Source: JANXQE01 sp035651635
Lineage (GTDB): Bacteria; Verrucomicrobiota; Verrucomicrobiia; Limisphaerales; UBA8199
Direction of reading: 5' to 3'
Assembly: GCA_035651635.1 (NCBI GenBank)
Contig: DASRFK010000286.1
Span: forward strand, 1-38,527
DNA: 38,527 nucleotides
Below the pieces are notes generated by a model that saw only the letters and a program-made list of their open reading frames with translations, did not search any database and was not told the origin of the DNA. A program made the translations under genes and the position numbers. Below, in pieces: positions 26,519 through 35,893 of this stretch (within the stretch, counting starts at the first letter, position 1; each line of letters starts with the position of its first letter).

Positions 26519-27274
26519 TTACGCAGAATCCGACAGCGCCTCGAACAAGTGTTGCATTTCCTGGTCCAGTTCGAGAGGGCTGGCCACTGTTTGAGCGACC
26601 TCGGCGCGCACCAGTTCGCGAAAGCGGTGGCGCATCCGGTGGACTCGCACCGCAAGGGCTTGAGTGTTGATCCCCAGGCGCTCCGCTACCGCCGCGTACT
26701 CCCCTTCGTCAGGGTCCTCGGTCAAATAGCATCGCAACTGCTCGAATTGTTCAGCCTTGCCCGCTTGAGCCTGCTCCAGCCGGAGTTGCTCGAGAGCCCG
26801 TTCCAGAATCGTCATGGCCCAACGCTGGTCGAACAACCGGTCGGGGCTGAGCTGTGGCGCGGGCGGTGTCGGCGCTCCACGCTCGGTTTCCAGCTCATCC
26901 AGCGGGATCAATTCCCGGCCGCCACCCCGCTTGGCTGCCCTGGCGTAATCGCGCTCGTTCGACAAAAAATGGGTCAGTGCCGTCAAGAGGAACGTCCGGA
27001 ACTTTCCTTTGCGCGGATCCATGCCGCCCAGATCCTTTCGTTCGAGCAAAACCGCAAAAAATTTTTGGGTAAGATCCCGCGCATCTTCCTCCGAGTGCCC
27101 TTGACGGCGAACGAACACGTAGAGCGGCCTCCAGTAGGTTTTGCACAGAGCCTCGAGAGCCTCTTGACTGCTGGAGTCGCGTGATTCGCCCGCCCGCAAC
27201 ACCACGCTCCAATGCGTCGTGTTGAACTGGCCTCCCCCAAACCGCTGCGTTTCAAATGACTCAGGTTCTTTCAT
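26519..27274 (-). CDS. ECF-type RNA polymerase sigma factor
   Basis: A 251-residue sigma-70-family factor from ATG 27274 (MKEPESFETQRF); 27322 would add 16 residues of low-quality sequence. Region 2 is seen in TYWRPLYVFVRRQGHSEEDARDLTQKFF and the AKRGGG neighbourhood. Region 4 follows, with EGEYAAVAERLGINTQALAVRVHRMRHRFRELV forming a helix-turn-helix. It lies 28 bases upstream of the Ser/Thr kinase-WD40 gene and is probably co-transcribed with it. ECF-kinase pairs of this type are known in Planctomycetes and Verrucomicrobiota, where phosphorylation is thought to regulate the sigma factor in place of an anti-sigma factor. Target promoters are not identifiable here. Confidence 0.93.
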   Translation of the reverse strand: MKEPESFETQRFGGGQFNTTHWSVVLRAGESRDSSSQEALEALCKTYWRPLYVFVRRQGHSEEDARDLTQKFFAVLLERKDLGGMDPRKGKFRTFLLTALTHFLSNERDYARAAKRGGGRELIPLDELETERGAPTPPAPQLSPDRLFDQRWAMTILERALEQLRLEQAQAGKAEQFEQLRCYLTEDPDEGEYAAVAERLGINTQALAVRVHRMRHRFRELVRAEVAQTVASPLELDQEMQHLFEALSDSA

Positions 27275-27494
27275 CGGCGAATGCGGGCGCAAGCACGTTG
27301 GGCTTGGCGCCCGTTTTGGCAATGTTGGACCGGAATTACCCTAACAAAAACCCAAGGCGCTTGCCACCACAGATGTGCGGCAATAAATATGCGGAATCCC
27401 GAGACGTGAATACGAAACTGCCGCATCGCGGCAATACCACAAAGAATCCATGTAATCCCCGGCGGCTCTTTCTTCTTAGATCAGCAGGAACTCA

Positions 27495-30400
27495 TTGAAA
27501 GTAATGTTTATGATTAGAATCAATCTTCGCCTCGGCACCGGGCTTGTCTTCGGTCTTTTGGCGCCGCTGGCCTTGACCCTGTGCGCGCAGGATTTGCCGG
27601 TCTATACCGACGCCCTCCAGAACGGGCTTGAGGACTGGAGTTGGGCCACCGTGGACCTGGCCAATGCCACTCCGGTGCATTCGGGCGCGGCCTCCATTAA
27701 GGTTAGCGCCAAGGCTTGGGAAGCGTTTCGCGTCCACGCCCCGACTCCGCTCACGACGGCCGCTTATTCAACTCTGACGTTCTGGGTCAATGGTGGCGCC
27801 GCGGGGGGCCAGCCTCTGTCTTTGCAGGCCACGGTCAACGGCAATGCCCAAACGGCGGTGGATTTGGGAGCAGCTCCCGCAAATTCCTGGAAACAATACA
27901 CCATTTCGATGACCGCCCTGGGAATTGCCGCGCAACCCAATTTCGACGGTTTCTGGATTCAAAACAACAGCCCGACCGACTTGAGCGCGTCGCCCTTCTT
28001 TATCGACGACATTACGCTGACAGCCGCCGCGGGCGGTGGGGGTGGCGGGGGCGGAGGAGGAGCAGGACTTTCGGTTGGCAGTGTGGTTTCCGACAATGGC
28101 CTGGCGGCGCGTCTGGTTCAATGGACCGATGCCGCAGGCCAGCCGCGCAAGGCCGTCATGGTGGATCAGCGGCCGGAAGGGGCAGGCTATCTGAGGCAAC
28201 TCACCTACCGTGTAAATGGTGCCGACCGGGTGTGCACCGGAACCGGTGACAACGGCCATATGGGTGACGGTTATGTGCAAAATCACACCGCGTACGGCGG
28301 AGACAATTCGTCTCATACAACTCCGGGCACCACGACGGTGCTGCTGGCGGGAGCTCATCACGCGATTGTCTCCTACGACATGCCCGCCTACAAAATCGAT
28401 GGCCAGACAGTTCCCACCACCATTCAGTGGTTTTTCGCGGACGGCCGTTCTCATCCGATTTTCGCCATCAGCCAGGACGCGCGGGCCACGGCCGGCAATC
28501 TGGCAGCCGACACGCGCTCACCTTACGGCGATGTAGCCTATGATGGCGGCTTGGGCGCAACAGTCGGCGGCGGGTCCTTTGGGGACACTTACAAATTCGC
28601 CACGCTGGCCTCGGCCCCGGAGCAGGTCACACGCGCCTCCGGTTGGCGGTACGATGAACCCAATACCATTCCTTACGCGATGCAATGGACCGATCCCAGC
28701 CAGGTCGATGCGGAGATGGGCCATGTGGCGACGGTTCCCATCAGCGTCCAGGACCAGGGCAGCGACTCACGGACCAGTCCCATCGTGGACAACCGGGGCA
28801 TGCAGGCCCCCAATGGCCCGATGATTGATGATGAGAATTGGTCCTACCAAATCCTCAACTATGTCATGCCCGCCAATGGACCGACCGGCAGCAAACGACT
28901 TACCTGGGGAAGCAATTGGGGGCGGCCAGGTGGTTTTGACAATTGGGGCTCCAGGGACGCTCAGAATAATCCGCTGAGCCAGCGCGAATATTCGCAGCAC
29001 TCCACCGATCCTCTGGGCCAGGCTTTGGGCGGCGCCAGGGCCGATGGGATGCTCTCGGCCTATTCCGTTTTCGTTGTGCTCGGAACCCATTCGGGAGGCT
29101 ATAAGGCCGGGACAGTGGGCCAAATGGTCACGCAAATGGAGAATGCCGCTCGCGCCAGTCTTTCCGCCGCGGTTGGCACTCTCAAAACCAGCGGGCCCGC
29201 CGGGGTAGGAAACGCCTCCTCTGCGACAGTTACCTACACACCTGCCGGATATAATCCCGTCTATTCAACCTGGGAAGTCGTGGCCCTGGGCAATGCCGTG
29301 AATGCCACCCTGACACCGGCGGCAGGCGACTCGTTGGATCATCCGATGTTTGTCGTGAACAACTACACTCTCGGCCAATTGCCGGGTTCGATTTCGGTCG
29401 GAGCGGGTTTGTCGACGCCCGATGTCGATTACCTCGCGACCCTGGATACCGCCAACCAGCGCCTTTGGATTACTGTGAACCGATCGGTCAACGCGCCATT
29501 AAACCTGGTAGTGACTGCGGCAGGAGCCCCGCCGCCGGCCCCGGTGATTAACTCCATTCCCGCTGGGGGCGTGGTTGGAACCTCCGTTATTATCACCGGC
29601 AATAACTTCAGCGGCGCGACGGCGGTCAAGTTCAACGGCACGACCGCCAGCTTCACGGTCGATTCCCCAACCCAAATCACGGCGGTAGTCCCCGTGGGTG
29701 CGACGGCCGGGCTGATCACGGTGACCACTCCCGGCGGCACGGCTGCCAGTGCCACGAATTTTACGCCCACCGTGGCCCCCGGCATCGTTCACCTGAACCT
29801 CGACGCCAACCTCGCCGTCCGCACGGTCGACGCCCGTTGGTTCGGGGTCAACGTGGCGACCTGGGACGCAAACCTGGGCGCACCGGAGACGGTCTCGTTA
29901 CTCAGTGAAATGGGCTGTCAAATTCTCCGCTACCCCGGGGGCGCTGAAAGCGACGACTATCATTGGGACGCCAATCACGCGGATACAACCACCTTCGCTT
30001 CAGTCACAGCGGGCGCGGGCGCCCAGGCCGTCATTACGGTGAACTATGGCAGCGGCACGCCCCAGGAAGCGGCCGCCTGGGTGAAATTCTGCAACGTAAA
30101 TAACAACTACGGGTTTAAGTATTGGGAAATCGGCAACGAGAATTATGGCTTCTGGGAAAAGGACAACAATGCCAACCCGCATGATCCTTATACGTACGCC
30201 GTGCGCGCCAAAGATTATATCCAGCAAATGAAGGCCGTCGATCCGACCATCAAAATCGGCGTCCCGGTCGTTATCGGCGAGGATACCCCTTCCTGGGACA
30301 ATTACAAAGACCACCCCGCCGTCAATGCGCTGACGGGCCAGACGCACTATGGCTGGACTCCGGTCATGCTGGCCACGCTCAAAGGCCTGGGTGTTGCTCC

Positions 30401-32354
30401 GGATTTCCTGGTTTATCACCGCTATCCCGAGGATACCGAGGCGGGCCAACCCTCTCCCGACAACGACGCGACGCTCCTGCAAACGGCAAGCGGATGGGCC
30501 AATGACGCCGCGGACTTGCGCGGGCAGATTACGGCCTACTTTGGCGCGGGCGGCCAGTCCATCGAGCTGCTCTGCACCGAGAATAACAGCGACTCCGGTC
30601 TGCAAGGCAAACAGTCCACCAGCCTCGTCAATGGCCTTTATTACGCTGACAGCCTGGGTCAATTGATGTTGACCGAATTTAATGGATTCCTTTGGTGGGA
30701 TTTCCGAAACGGAACGGAAAAGGACGGGAGTTTTGATCCTGCGCTATACGGTTGGAGAGATTACGGCGACTTCGGCATGGTCAACGGCTTGAACACCCGC
30801 CACCCAACCTTTTACGCCGCGAAACTAATGCACCAGTTCGCCTCGTCCGGCGATACGATTGTGCGTGTTGCCAGCGACAACCCGCTCGTCGCGGCCTATG
30901 CGGCCAAGCGGGTCAACGGCAACCTTTCGCTTCTGCTCATTAATAAAGATCCAAACGACAACAGCCTTACTGCCCAGATCTCCATCAACGGCTTTATGCC
31001 TCAAGCCGGAGCCGCGGTGCTCTCTTATGGCACAGCGCAGGATAACGCGGCCCGCGACAATGCGGCCGCCCAAGCGCAGGACATTGCCGCTTCGAGTTTC
31101 AATGGCGCGGCTGCCGGTTTTTCTTACACGCTGCCAGCCCTCTCGTTGACGCTGCTCACCTTGTCCCCCGCTTTGCCCCCGGCGCCGGTGATCGCGGGCA
31201 TTCCCGCCGGCGGGACGGTAGGGACTTCAATTGTTATCACCGGAAATAATTTTATCGGGACAACGGCGGTGTTGTTCAACGGCGTGAGCGCCACGTTCAC
31301 AGTCGATTCATCAACGCAGATCACTGCCGTGGTCCCCGTCGGTGCAAGCTCCGGCCCGATTACAGTGACCACCCCTTCGGGCAGTACCGTTAGCGCCGCA
31401 AATTTCACCCCCGTGACTGCCGCCCCACCGCCTACGCTGGCGATCAAGCCGGCTGTGGCATCGTCGGGCTTGAGAATTGTCTCCGGCCCGGGATTGTACG
31501 ACCGGCAGAATATCGCTACGGATACGACCGCGAATGACTACGGCTGGGTCGGCAGCGCGGCACCGGTTTCGTATTCGCTGACGATTTCTGATTTCCCAGC
31601 CCAGGGCTACCTCGGTTTCCAGGCGCACATGTTCCTGGTTCCCAATTCCACCGGGCTCACTGACCCGGATTACGACGAGCCCACCGTAGTAATGCTCGAT
31701 ATTCAGAGTCACGCGGACGGCTCGGCCAGCGCCTGGCTGAGATACAAGATCGGCCAACCGGCGGATAATAGTTTCCTGTATGCGGACGGCACATTGGGAC
31801 AGGTCAATTGCACCACCGGGCCACTGGGTACCTGGACGGTCACGTTCACTAGTGACACGGCCATTTCTCTCAATGCGCCCGATGGAACCACGACGCAGTT
31901 GAGCTTCCCCGACGCGGCGGCAGCTAAAGCGGCATTCGGCGCCAAAGTGACTGCCTATTTTGGCAACCAGGCCAACGACGCCTCACAGGTCGGCCAATCG
32001 ACCACCTTTAGTCGCATCAAGATTTCCGGCACGCCCGGAGCAGCAGCCATCGACGAGACGTTTCCAGGCCCGGACCTCAACCAGCATCCTACCGGCGTCA
32101 GTTGGCAATGGGTAAAGCCGGCCGCAGCGCCCGCCGGCATTTCCATTGCCTCGACGGCGGGTCTCCTGTTGAGCTGGGGACTGCCGGACACGGGCTACAT
32201 CCTGCGCTCGAGCCCGAGCCTGGCCGCGCCGGCCTGGAGTCAGGTGGACCTCTCGAACGCCGTCATCCTGGGCTCCTCGAGGCAGCTCTTCATCCCGAAT
32301 TGGTCTCTACCCGGCCAAACCAGCGCGTTCTTCCGGCTGGTGAAGCTGCCTTGA
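27495..32354 (+). CDS. Secreted modular glycoside hydrolase, alpha-L-arabinofuranosidase-like
   Basis: A 1619-residue exported protein. Order: signal peptide (about 1-32, ending ALTLCAQ); carbohydrate-binding-like domain 33-175; poly-Gly linker; a beta-rich domain of unknown type to about 650; IPT/TIG domain about 680-755; catalytic TIM-barrel-like domain about 763-1225 with RYPGGAESDDYHWD, probable acid/base Glu882 in EIGNENYG and probable nucleophile Glu1029 in LLCTENNS; a second IPT/TIG domain about 1228-1310; and a beta-rich tail ending in the FFRL motif. The catalytic motifs most resemble GH51-type enzymes acting on arabinose-containing plant polysaccharides; the family is not certain. 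The start is TTG 27495 by spacing from AGGAA at 27485, or ATG 27504 or 27510. Confidence 0.85.
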   Translation: MKVMFMIRINLRLGTGLVFGLLAPLALTLCAQDLPVYTDALQNGLEDWSWATVDLANATPVHSGAASIKVSAKAWEAFRVHAPTPLTTAAYSTLTFWVNGGAAGGQPLSLQATVNGNAQTAVDLGAAPANSWKQYTISMTALGIAAQPNFDGFWIQNNSPTDLSASPFFIDDITLTAAAGGGGGGGGGGAGLSVGSVVSDNGLAARLVQWTDAAGQPRKAVMVDQRPEGAGYLRQLTYRVNGADRVCTGTGDNGHMGDGYVQNHTAYGGDNSSHTTPGTTTVLLAGAHHAIVSYDMPAYKIDGQTVPTTIQWFFADGRSHPIFAISQDARATAGNLAADTRSPYGDVAYDGGLGATVGGGSFGDTYKFATLASAPEQVTRASGWRYDEPNTIPYAMQWTDPSQVDAEMGHVATVPISVQDQGSDSRTSPIVDNRGMQAPNGPMIDDENWSYQILNYVMPANGPTGSKRLTWGSNWGRPGGFDNWGSRDAQNNPLSQREYSQHSTDPLGQALGGARADGMLSAYSVFVVLGTHSGGYKAGTVGQMVTQMENAARASLSAAVGTLKTSGPAGVGNASSATVTYTPAGYNPVYSTWEVVALGNAVNATLTPAAGDSLDHPMFVVNNYTLGQLPGSISVGAGLSTPDVDYLATLDTANQRLWITVNRSVNAPLNLVVTAAGAPPPAPVINSIPAGGVVGTSVIITGNNFSGATAVKFNGTTASFTVDSPTQITAVVPVGATAGLITVTTPGGTAASATNFTPTVAPGIVHLNLDANLAVRTVDARWFGVNVATWDANLGAPETVSLLSEMGCQILRYPGGAESDDYHWDANHADTTTFASVTAGAGAQAVITVNYGSGTPQEAAAWVKFCNVNNNYGFKYWEIGNENYGFWEKDNNANPHDPYTYAVRAKDYIQQMKAVDPTIKIGVPVVIGEDTPSWDNYKDHPAVNALTGQTHYGWTPVMLATLKGLGVAPDFLVYHRYPEDTEAGQPSPDNDATLLQTASGWANDAADLRGQITAYFGAGGQSIELLCTENNSDSGLQGKQSTSLVNGLYYADSLGQLMLTEFNGFLWWDFRNGTEKDGSFDPALYGWRDYGDFGMVNGLNTRHPTFYAAKLMHQFASSGDTIVRVASDNPLVAAYAAKRVNGNLSLLLINKDPNDNSLTAQISINGFMPQAGAAVLSYGTAQDNAARDNAAAQAQDIAASSFNGAAAGFSYTLPALSLTLLTLSPALPPAPVIAGIPAGGTVGTSIVITGNNFIGTTAVLFNGVSATFTVDSSTQITAVVPVGASSGPITVTTPSGSTVSAANFTPVTAAPPPTLAIKPAVASSGLRIVSGPGLYDRQNIATDTTANDYGWVGSAAPVSYSLTISDFPAQGYLGFQAHMFLVPNSTGLTDPDYDEPTVVMLDIQSHADGSASAWLRYKIGQPADNSFLYADGTLGQVNCTTGPLGTWTVTFTSDTAISLNAPDGTTTQLSFPDAAAAKAAFGAKVTAYFGNQANDASQVGQSTTFSRIKISGTPGAAAIDETFPGPDLNQHPTGVSWQWVKPAAAPAGISIASTAGLLLSWGLPDTGYILRSSPSLAAPAWSQVDLSNAVILGSSRQLFIPNWSLPGQTSAFFRLVKLP
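29531..31425 (+). repeat. Two IPT/TIG-domain repeats within the glycosidase gene
   Basis: DNA around 29531-29770 and 31177-31410 encodes two closely related IPT/TIG domains, with shared VIITGNNF or IVITGNNF, KFNG or LFNG, TFTVDS or SFTVDS.TQITAVVPVGA, and ITVTTP. They flank the catalytic domain, so an internal duplication appears to have placed one copy on each side. Confidence 0.8.
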
Positions 32355-32427
32355 GTCTACTCGATTGAAATTTCTGATGCGCCGGTTCGCGATTTCCTGG
32401 CACGGTGCCTTAAACAGTGAGGCCGTC

Positions 32428-33213
32428 TCATTTGAAAAGCTCGGCGAAGAACTGCTTCATCGCCTCCCACGATCGTTGGTCAGCCTTCTGGTTATAGGCT
32501 GCACCTTTGGAATTGTCGTTGCCCGCGTTCCAGTCGGTGAAAGCGTGGACCGCGCCGCCATAGGCAACCAGTTGCCAATCTACTCCGCCCTGGCGCATCT
32601 CTTCCTCGAAGGCGGTGACTTCTTTCGGGGGAACATTGGGGTCGTCGGCTCCATGCAACGCCAGGACCTTGGCTTTGATGTTCTTGGCCTCGCTCGGATT
32701 GGGCGTGCCGAGACCGCCATGGAAGCTAACCACCCCGCTAATTTGAGCGCCACTCCGTGCCAATTCCAGAACCGTCGTGCCCCCAAAACAATAACCAATA
32801 GCCGCGACCCGTTTGGGGTCGGTAAGTTCGTGGTTCATCAGCACATCCAGACCGGCAAGGACTCGTGCCCGTAGCAGGGCGCGGTCATTCTTGTATTTTC
32901 CAGCTTCGGCTCCGGCTTCCTGCGGGGTTCGGGGCCGAATGCCCTTTCCGTAGATGTCTACGGCGAAGACGTTGTAGCCAAGTTGAGCCAGCATCTGCGC
33001 CCGCTTTTTCTCGTAATCGCCTAATCCCTTCCACTGGTGAACAACCAGCACAGCGGGCCGCTTGCCCTGGAGGGCGTCATCGTAAACTGACAGCCCCTCC
33101 AGCACCGTGTCGGCCTGTTTGTATTCGATCGGTTTGAAAACGATCTCACTGCGAGCGCCGATGGCCACCATGATGGCCAGAATTGGAAGCACTTTGGTTA
33201 GCATTTTGAACAT
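32428..33213 (-). CDS. Dienelactone hydrolase-family protein, exported
   Basis: A 261-residue alpha/beta-hydrolase with a hydrophobic N-terminus (ILAIMVAIGARS) that looks like a signal peptide. The dienelactone-hydrolase triad is visible: Cys142 in IGYCFGG, Asp190 or Asp191 in HGADDPNVPP and His223 in AVHAF. A VVHQWKGLGDYE segment lies near the oxyanion site. Members hydrolyse lactone or ester bonds; the specific substrate is unknown. It is convergent with the glycosidase gene, whose stop is about 70 bases away. No operon partner is evident. Confidence 0.88.
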   Translation of the reverse strand: MFKMLTKVLPILAIMVAIGARSEIVFKPIEYKQADTVLEGLSVYDDALQGKRPAVLVVHQWKGLGDYEKKRAQMLAQLGYNVFAVDIYGKGIRPRTPQEAGAEAGKYKNDRALLRARVLAGLDVLMNHELTDPKRVAAIGYCFGGTTVLELARSGAQISGVVSFHGGLGTPNPSEAKNIKAKVLALHGADDPNVPPKEVTAFEEEMRQGGVDWQLVAYGGAVHAFTDWNAGNDNSKGAAYNQKADQRSWEAMKQFFAELFK

Positions 33214-33595
33214 GTAATTCAGGGCGCGCCAATTTCAAGTTTTACCAGCAATCGACCGCGTGCCTTCACTCCTTGCCACATTCCAAGGGCGGTTTAGAAA
33301 ATTCGGTTTGGAGTCCCGCCTTTAGGCGGCCCCGCGCCAAAACCGCCCGAAGGGCCTGTGGATCCATTGGATACTACCAGCCAATAGAATAACTCTGCGC
33401 ATTAAGGCCGAACGAGAGCAGCCAAAATGGCGTTGACCATCATCGTGGACTGGGAGCCGTAGATTTTGTGTTGAGGCGGGCGATGTCTTTAAATTGACCA
33501 AGGACCTTCCAAGCTAGTCGACGTTGAATATTTTTAATGACGGATCGAATCCTCGATGGTTATCAAGCAGTTCTTTGCCTGTTATATCGCGGCGT
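33214..33595. other. Gap between dienelactone hydrolase and zinc-ribbon gene
   Basis: This AT-richer interval contains the half palindrome at 33310 and the possible gene remnant at 33400-33600. No intact gene, RNA or clear promoter was seen in the rest. Confidence 0.5.
33310..33329. repeat. Single arm of the dispersed palindrome
   Basis: The 20-base core GGAGTCCCGCCTTTAGGCGG recurs here exactly, about 33 kb from the block at the start of the window. The opposite arm is not present nearby, and an AAAATTCGGTTT sequence before it resembles sequence flanking the other copies. This looks like a degraded half-copy of the family. Confidence 0.8.
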
Positions 33596-33600
33596 TCATT
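33400..33600 (-). pseudogene. Possible decayed protein-coding remnant
   Basis: On the minus strand three short open stretches follow one another in different frames and read like protein: ITGKELLDNHRGFDPSLKIF, then FKDIARLNTK, then IYGSQSTMMVNAILAALVRP before a TAA. A one-base gain within an A-run would join the last two. This suggests a frameshifted gene fragment, but no family was recognised and chance is possible. It overlaps the 3' end of the zinc-ribbon gene by a few bases. Confidence 0.25.
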
Positions 33601-33832
33601 GGGCCGTGAACTTCTGATCTGCGTAGAACTCCAGATAACCACATTTCTCACAGCGGAAGGTCCCAATAGGCAGACCCTGTATGGATGGCTCTTTAGTCTG
33701 GGTCCAAAAAGATTTCTTCGGTTGGCCCTCATACCAGCCCTCGACAAGTATACCTCCATAAGTGCGATCCGGCACAAAGCCCTGGACCGTGTTCCCGCCG
33801 CACTTCTGGCACTTCATAGATTCGTTGGTCAT
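33596..33832 (-). CDS. Small zinc-ribbon protein
   Basis: A protein of about 78 residues with two Cys pairs, CQKCGG at the start and CEKCGY near the end, typical of a small zinc ribbon. Between them is FVPDRTYGGILVEGWYEGQPKKSFW. The C-terminal YLEFYADQ resembles other small bacterial zinc-ribbon proteins of unknown function. The start at 33832 (MTNESMKC) or 33817 (MKCQKC) is preferred; the frame extends to 33922 but that part does not look coding. It might bind nucleic acid or a protein partner, and nothing nearby indicates which. Confidence 0.6.
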   Translation of the reverse strand: MTNESMKCQKCGGNTVQGFVPDRTYGGILVEGWYEGQPKKSFWTQTKEPSIQGLPIGTFRCEKCGYLEFYADQKFTAQ

Positions 33833-34066
33833 ATCGCGATTAGAATGCGCCCAAAATAGTTTTGAAGCCATTGTAAAAGCTCGACGCTCTTGCATGGTCC
33901 AGCTTTCCGCGCACCCAGCCATTTAGACCATCTCGGACAGGCTTCTCCATTGGGCATCTGTGATTCGCACATCGTCGGTGCGTTAATTTCGCGCCAGCGT
34001 TTTCCTCTAGCCAACAGGAGCAACCGGAGGCCAAGAACGCAACCGGCAACTGAATCTGAAGCAGGG

Positions 34067-34864
34067 TTAGTATTTCGTCACCGGCGCTTGGGTTGCCGAT
34101 AGCCCGAGGGCCTTGGCCACTTCTTGGGCTTTGCTCAGCATCATTCCCGCTTCGCTGGCGACGGCAATGAACTGGAACCCTTCAGCCAGGCGTCGCTGAG
34201 CTGCTGCGGCGTCCGCAACGTGTATCCCCGGTGCCACTCCGTGTTTTCGGGCCATCTTCAGAACGTGCGCGAGAGCATCCGTAAATGCCGGGTCATCGCT
34301 TTCAAAACTGGGTGGTTTGCCCAGCGAGTGGTGCAGATCGTTTGGCCCAATGAACACCACGTCAATTCCGGGAACGCTTAGGATTTCATCCGCCTCTTCG
34401 ATGGCCTCGACGTGTTCGGCCATAAGAACGACCAGGATTTCGTCGTTGGCGCGGGCGTAATAAGTAGCCGGATCGGTTTCAAAATTGACGGCGTGTAGCT
34501 GCCCCCCAATCGAACGGTTCCCGCGCGGCGCGTAGCGGGCGGCCGCTACGGCGGCTTCGGCCTCCGCGCGTGAGTTGACCATCGGCACCACAATCCCCCA
34601 GGCTCCCGTGTCCAGAACGCGCTTAATGTTTTCGCCCGTGTTCCAAGGCACACGTACCAAGGGCACGGAACCGCTGGCCGAGATAATCGCGAAAATGGTG
34701 GCCGCCGTTTCCAGATTGGTCGGCGTGTGCTCCAATTCGACCGTCAGCCAGTCGAATCCCACGCGGGCCATCATCCGGGCTGCAAAAGGATCGGGTAAAG
34801 TCAGCCAGGTGCCGAGGCTGGGAAGCCCCTGATTCAGCTTGGCGCGGACAACATTGTTTTTCAT
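34067..34864 (-). CDS. HpcH/HpaI aldolase-family protein
   Basis: A 265-residue (beta/alpha)8 aldolase of the 2-dehydro-3-deoxyglucarate or 4-hydroxy-2-oxoheptanedioate type, which cleaves a 2-oxo acid to pyruvate and an aldehyde using a divalent metal. Family segments are LGTWLTLPDPFAARMMARVGFDW, VELEHTP, VPLVRVPWN, GAWGIVVPMVNSRAEAEAAV, AEHVEAIE and IDVVFIGPNDLHHSLG. The D-2-hydroxyacid dehydrogenase gene lies 28 bases upstream on the same strand, so the two are likely co-transcribed and act in sugar-acid or hydroxyacid turnover. The precise substrate is not determinable. Confidence 0.92.
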   Translation of the reverse strand: MKNNVVRAKLNQGLPSLGTWLTLPDPFAARMMARVGFDWLTVELEHTPTNLETAATIFAIISASGSVPLVRVPWNTGENIKRVLDTGAWGIVVPMVNSRAEAEAAVAAARYAPRGNRSIGGQLHAVNFETDPATYYARANDEILVVLMAEHVEAIEEADEILSVPGIDVVFIGPNDLHHSLGKPPSFESDDPAFTDALAHVLKMARKHGVAPGIHVADAAAAQRRLAEGFQFIAVASEAGMMLSKAQEVAKALGLSATQAPVTKY

Positions 34865-34891
34865 GCAAGGTCAGCTTGATTTCCCGAGAAT

Positions 34892-35893
34892 TCATTTCCG
34901 CCACGCTCTAAGCCTGGGCGAGTCATAGACCGACGGGTCCACTACGAAGTGTGGTTTGCGGCCCTGCATCAAATCCACAATTGCTTGGGCCGCGCACAGA
35001 CTCACACGTTCTCCCGTTTCGCGTGCGAAGGAGGCCAAGTGCGGGGTGAGCAGGAGATTCGGAGCGCTGCGCAACGGATGGGTGGCCGGCAGTGGCTCGA
35101 CCGTAAAGGTGTCCAGCGCCGCCCCGGCGATCCACTTCTCCATCAAGGCGCGCGCCAGGGCCCTTTCCTCGACCAACGCCCCCCGGGCGGTGTTGATCAA
35201 GTATGCCGTGGGTTTCATTCGCCGCAATTGCGCCTCACCGATCAGGCCCCGATTTTCGCCGGTCAGCGCCGCGTGCAGCGACAGGAAGTCGCTCTCGGCA
35301 AGAAGCTCATCAAGTGAAACGTAATTAATCCGTGGTTCCCCGTTGTTGGGCTCGAATCGGATGTCATGAGCCAGCAGCCGCATGTTGAAGCCCGTCGCAC
35401 GTCTCGCCATCGCCTGGCCAATCCTGCCGTAGCCGAGAATACCCAGGGTCTTGCCAAACACATCCGTGCCCCAGACCGCCTCCCATTTGCCCTGGCTCAT
35501 GGAGGCGTGACCCAAGTGCACCCGGCGGGCCATGCTCAGCAGGAGCGCGAAGGCGAAATCGGCTACGGTTTCGTTCAGTAAGCCCGGTGTATAGGCAACG
35601 ACCACGCCCTGCCCACTGGCTGCCGGAATATCAATGGCATCATAGCCGACGCCCCAACGTGAAATAATTTTGAGCTGCGCCGTTTCGGGTGAGGCCAGCA
35701 CTTCGGCGGTGAACTTGTCCATACTGGCCAAAACCGCCTGATGACCTCGCAACAGCGGCAGCAGTTCTTCGGCTCCATAGGGTCCGAACCTGGGCGGCAG
35801 GGTCAGCTCGCAACCCGCCTCTCGCAACAGCGCCAGGGCAGACTGACCCACCTCGCTGAGCGTGCGAGCGGTGATCAGCACTTTCCAGGACAT
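34892..35893 (-). CDS. D-isomer-specific 2-hydroxyacid dehydrogenase (PGDH-like)
   Basis: A 333-residue NAD-dependent dehydrogenase that interconverts D-2-hydroxyacids and 2-oxo acids. The Rossmann nucleotide-binding motif is GILGYGRIGQAMARR. The family catalytic residues are recognisable: Arg in NTARGALVEE, Glu in TFTVEPLP and His in LTPHLASF. The start at 35893 (MSWKVLITART) is preferred to 35929, whose extra residues look non-conserved. It is upstream of the HpcH/HpaI aldolase gene by 28 bases and probably forms an operon with it. It could act on 3-phosphoglycerate or on another hydroxyacid. Confidence 0.9.
   Translation of the reverse strand: MSWKVLITARTLSEVGQSALALLREAGCELTLPPRFGPYGAEELLPLLRGHQAVLASMDKFTAEVLASPETAQLKIISRWGVGYDAIDIPAASGQGVVVAYTPGLLNETVADFAFALLLSMARRVHLGHASMSQGKWEAVWGTDVFGKTLGILGYGRIGQAMARRATGFNMRLLAHDIRFEPNNGEPRINYVSLDELLAESDFLSLHAALTGENRGLIGEAQLRRMKPTAYLINTARGALVEERALARALMEKWIAGAALDTFTVEPLPATHPLRSAPNLLLTPHLASFARETGERVSLCAAQAIVDLMQGRKPHFVVDPSVYDSPRLRAWRK

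Noticed and set aside
32399..32412. GGCACGGTGCC palindrome after the glycosidase gene
   Set aside because: The loop would be too small and no T-run follows, so it is not a credible terminator.
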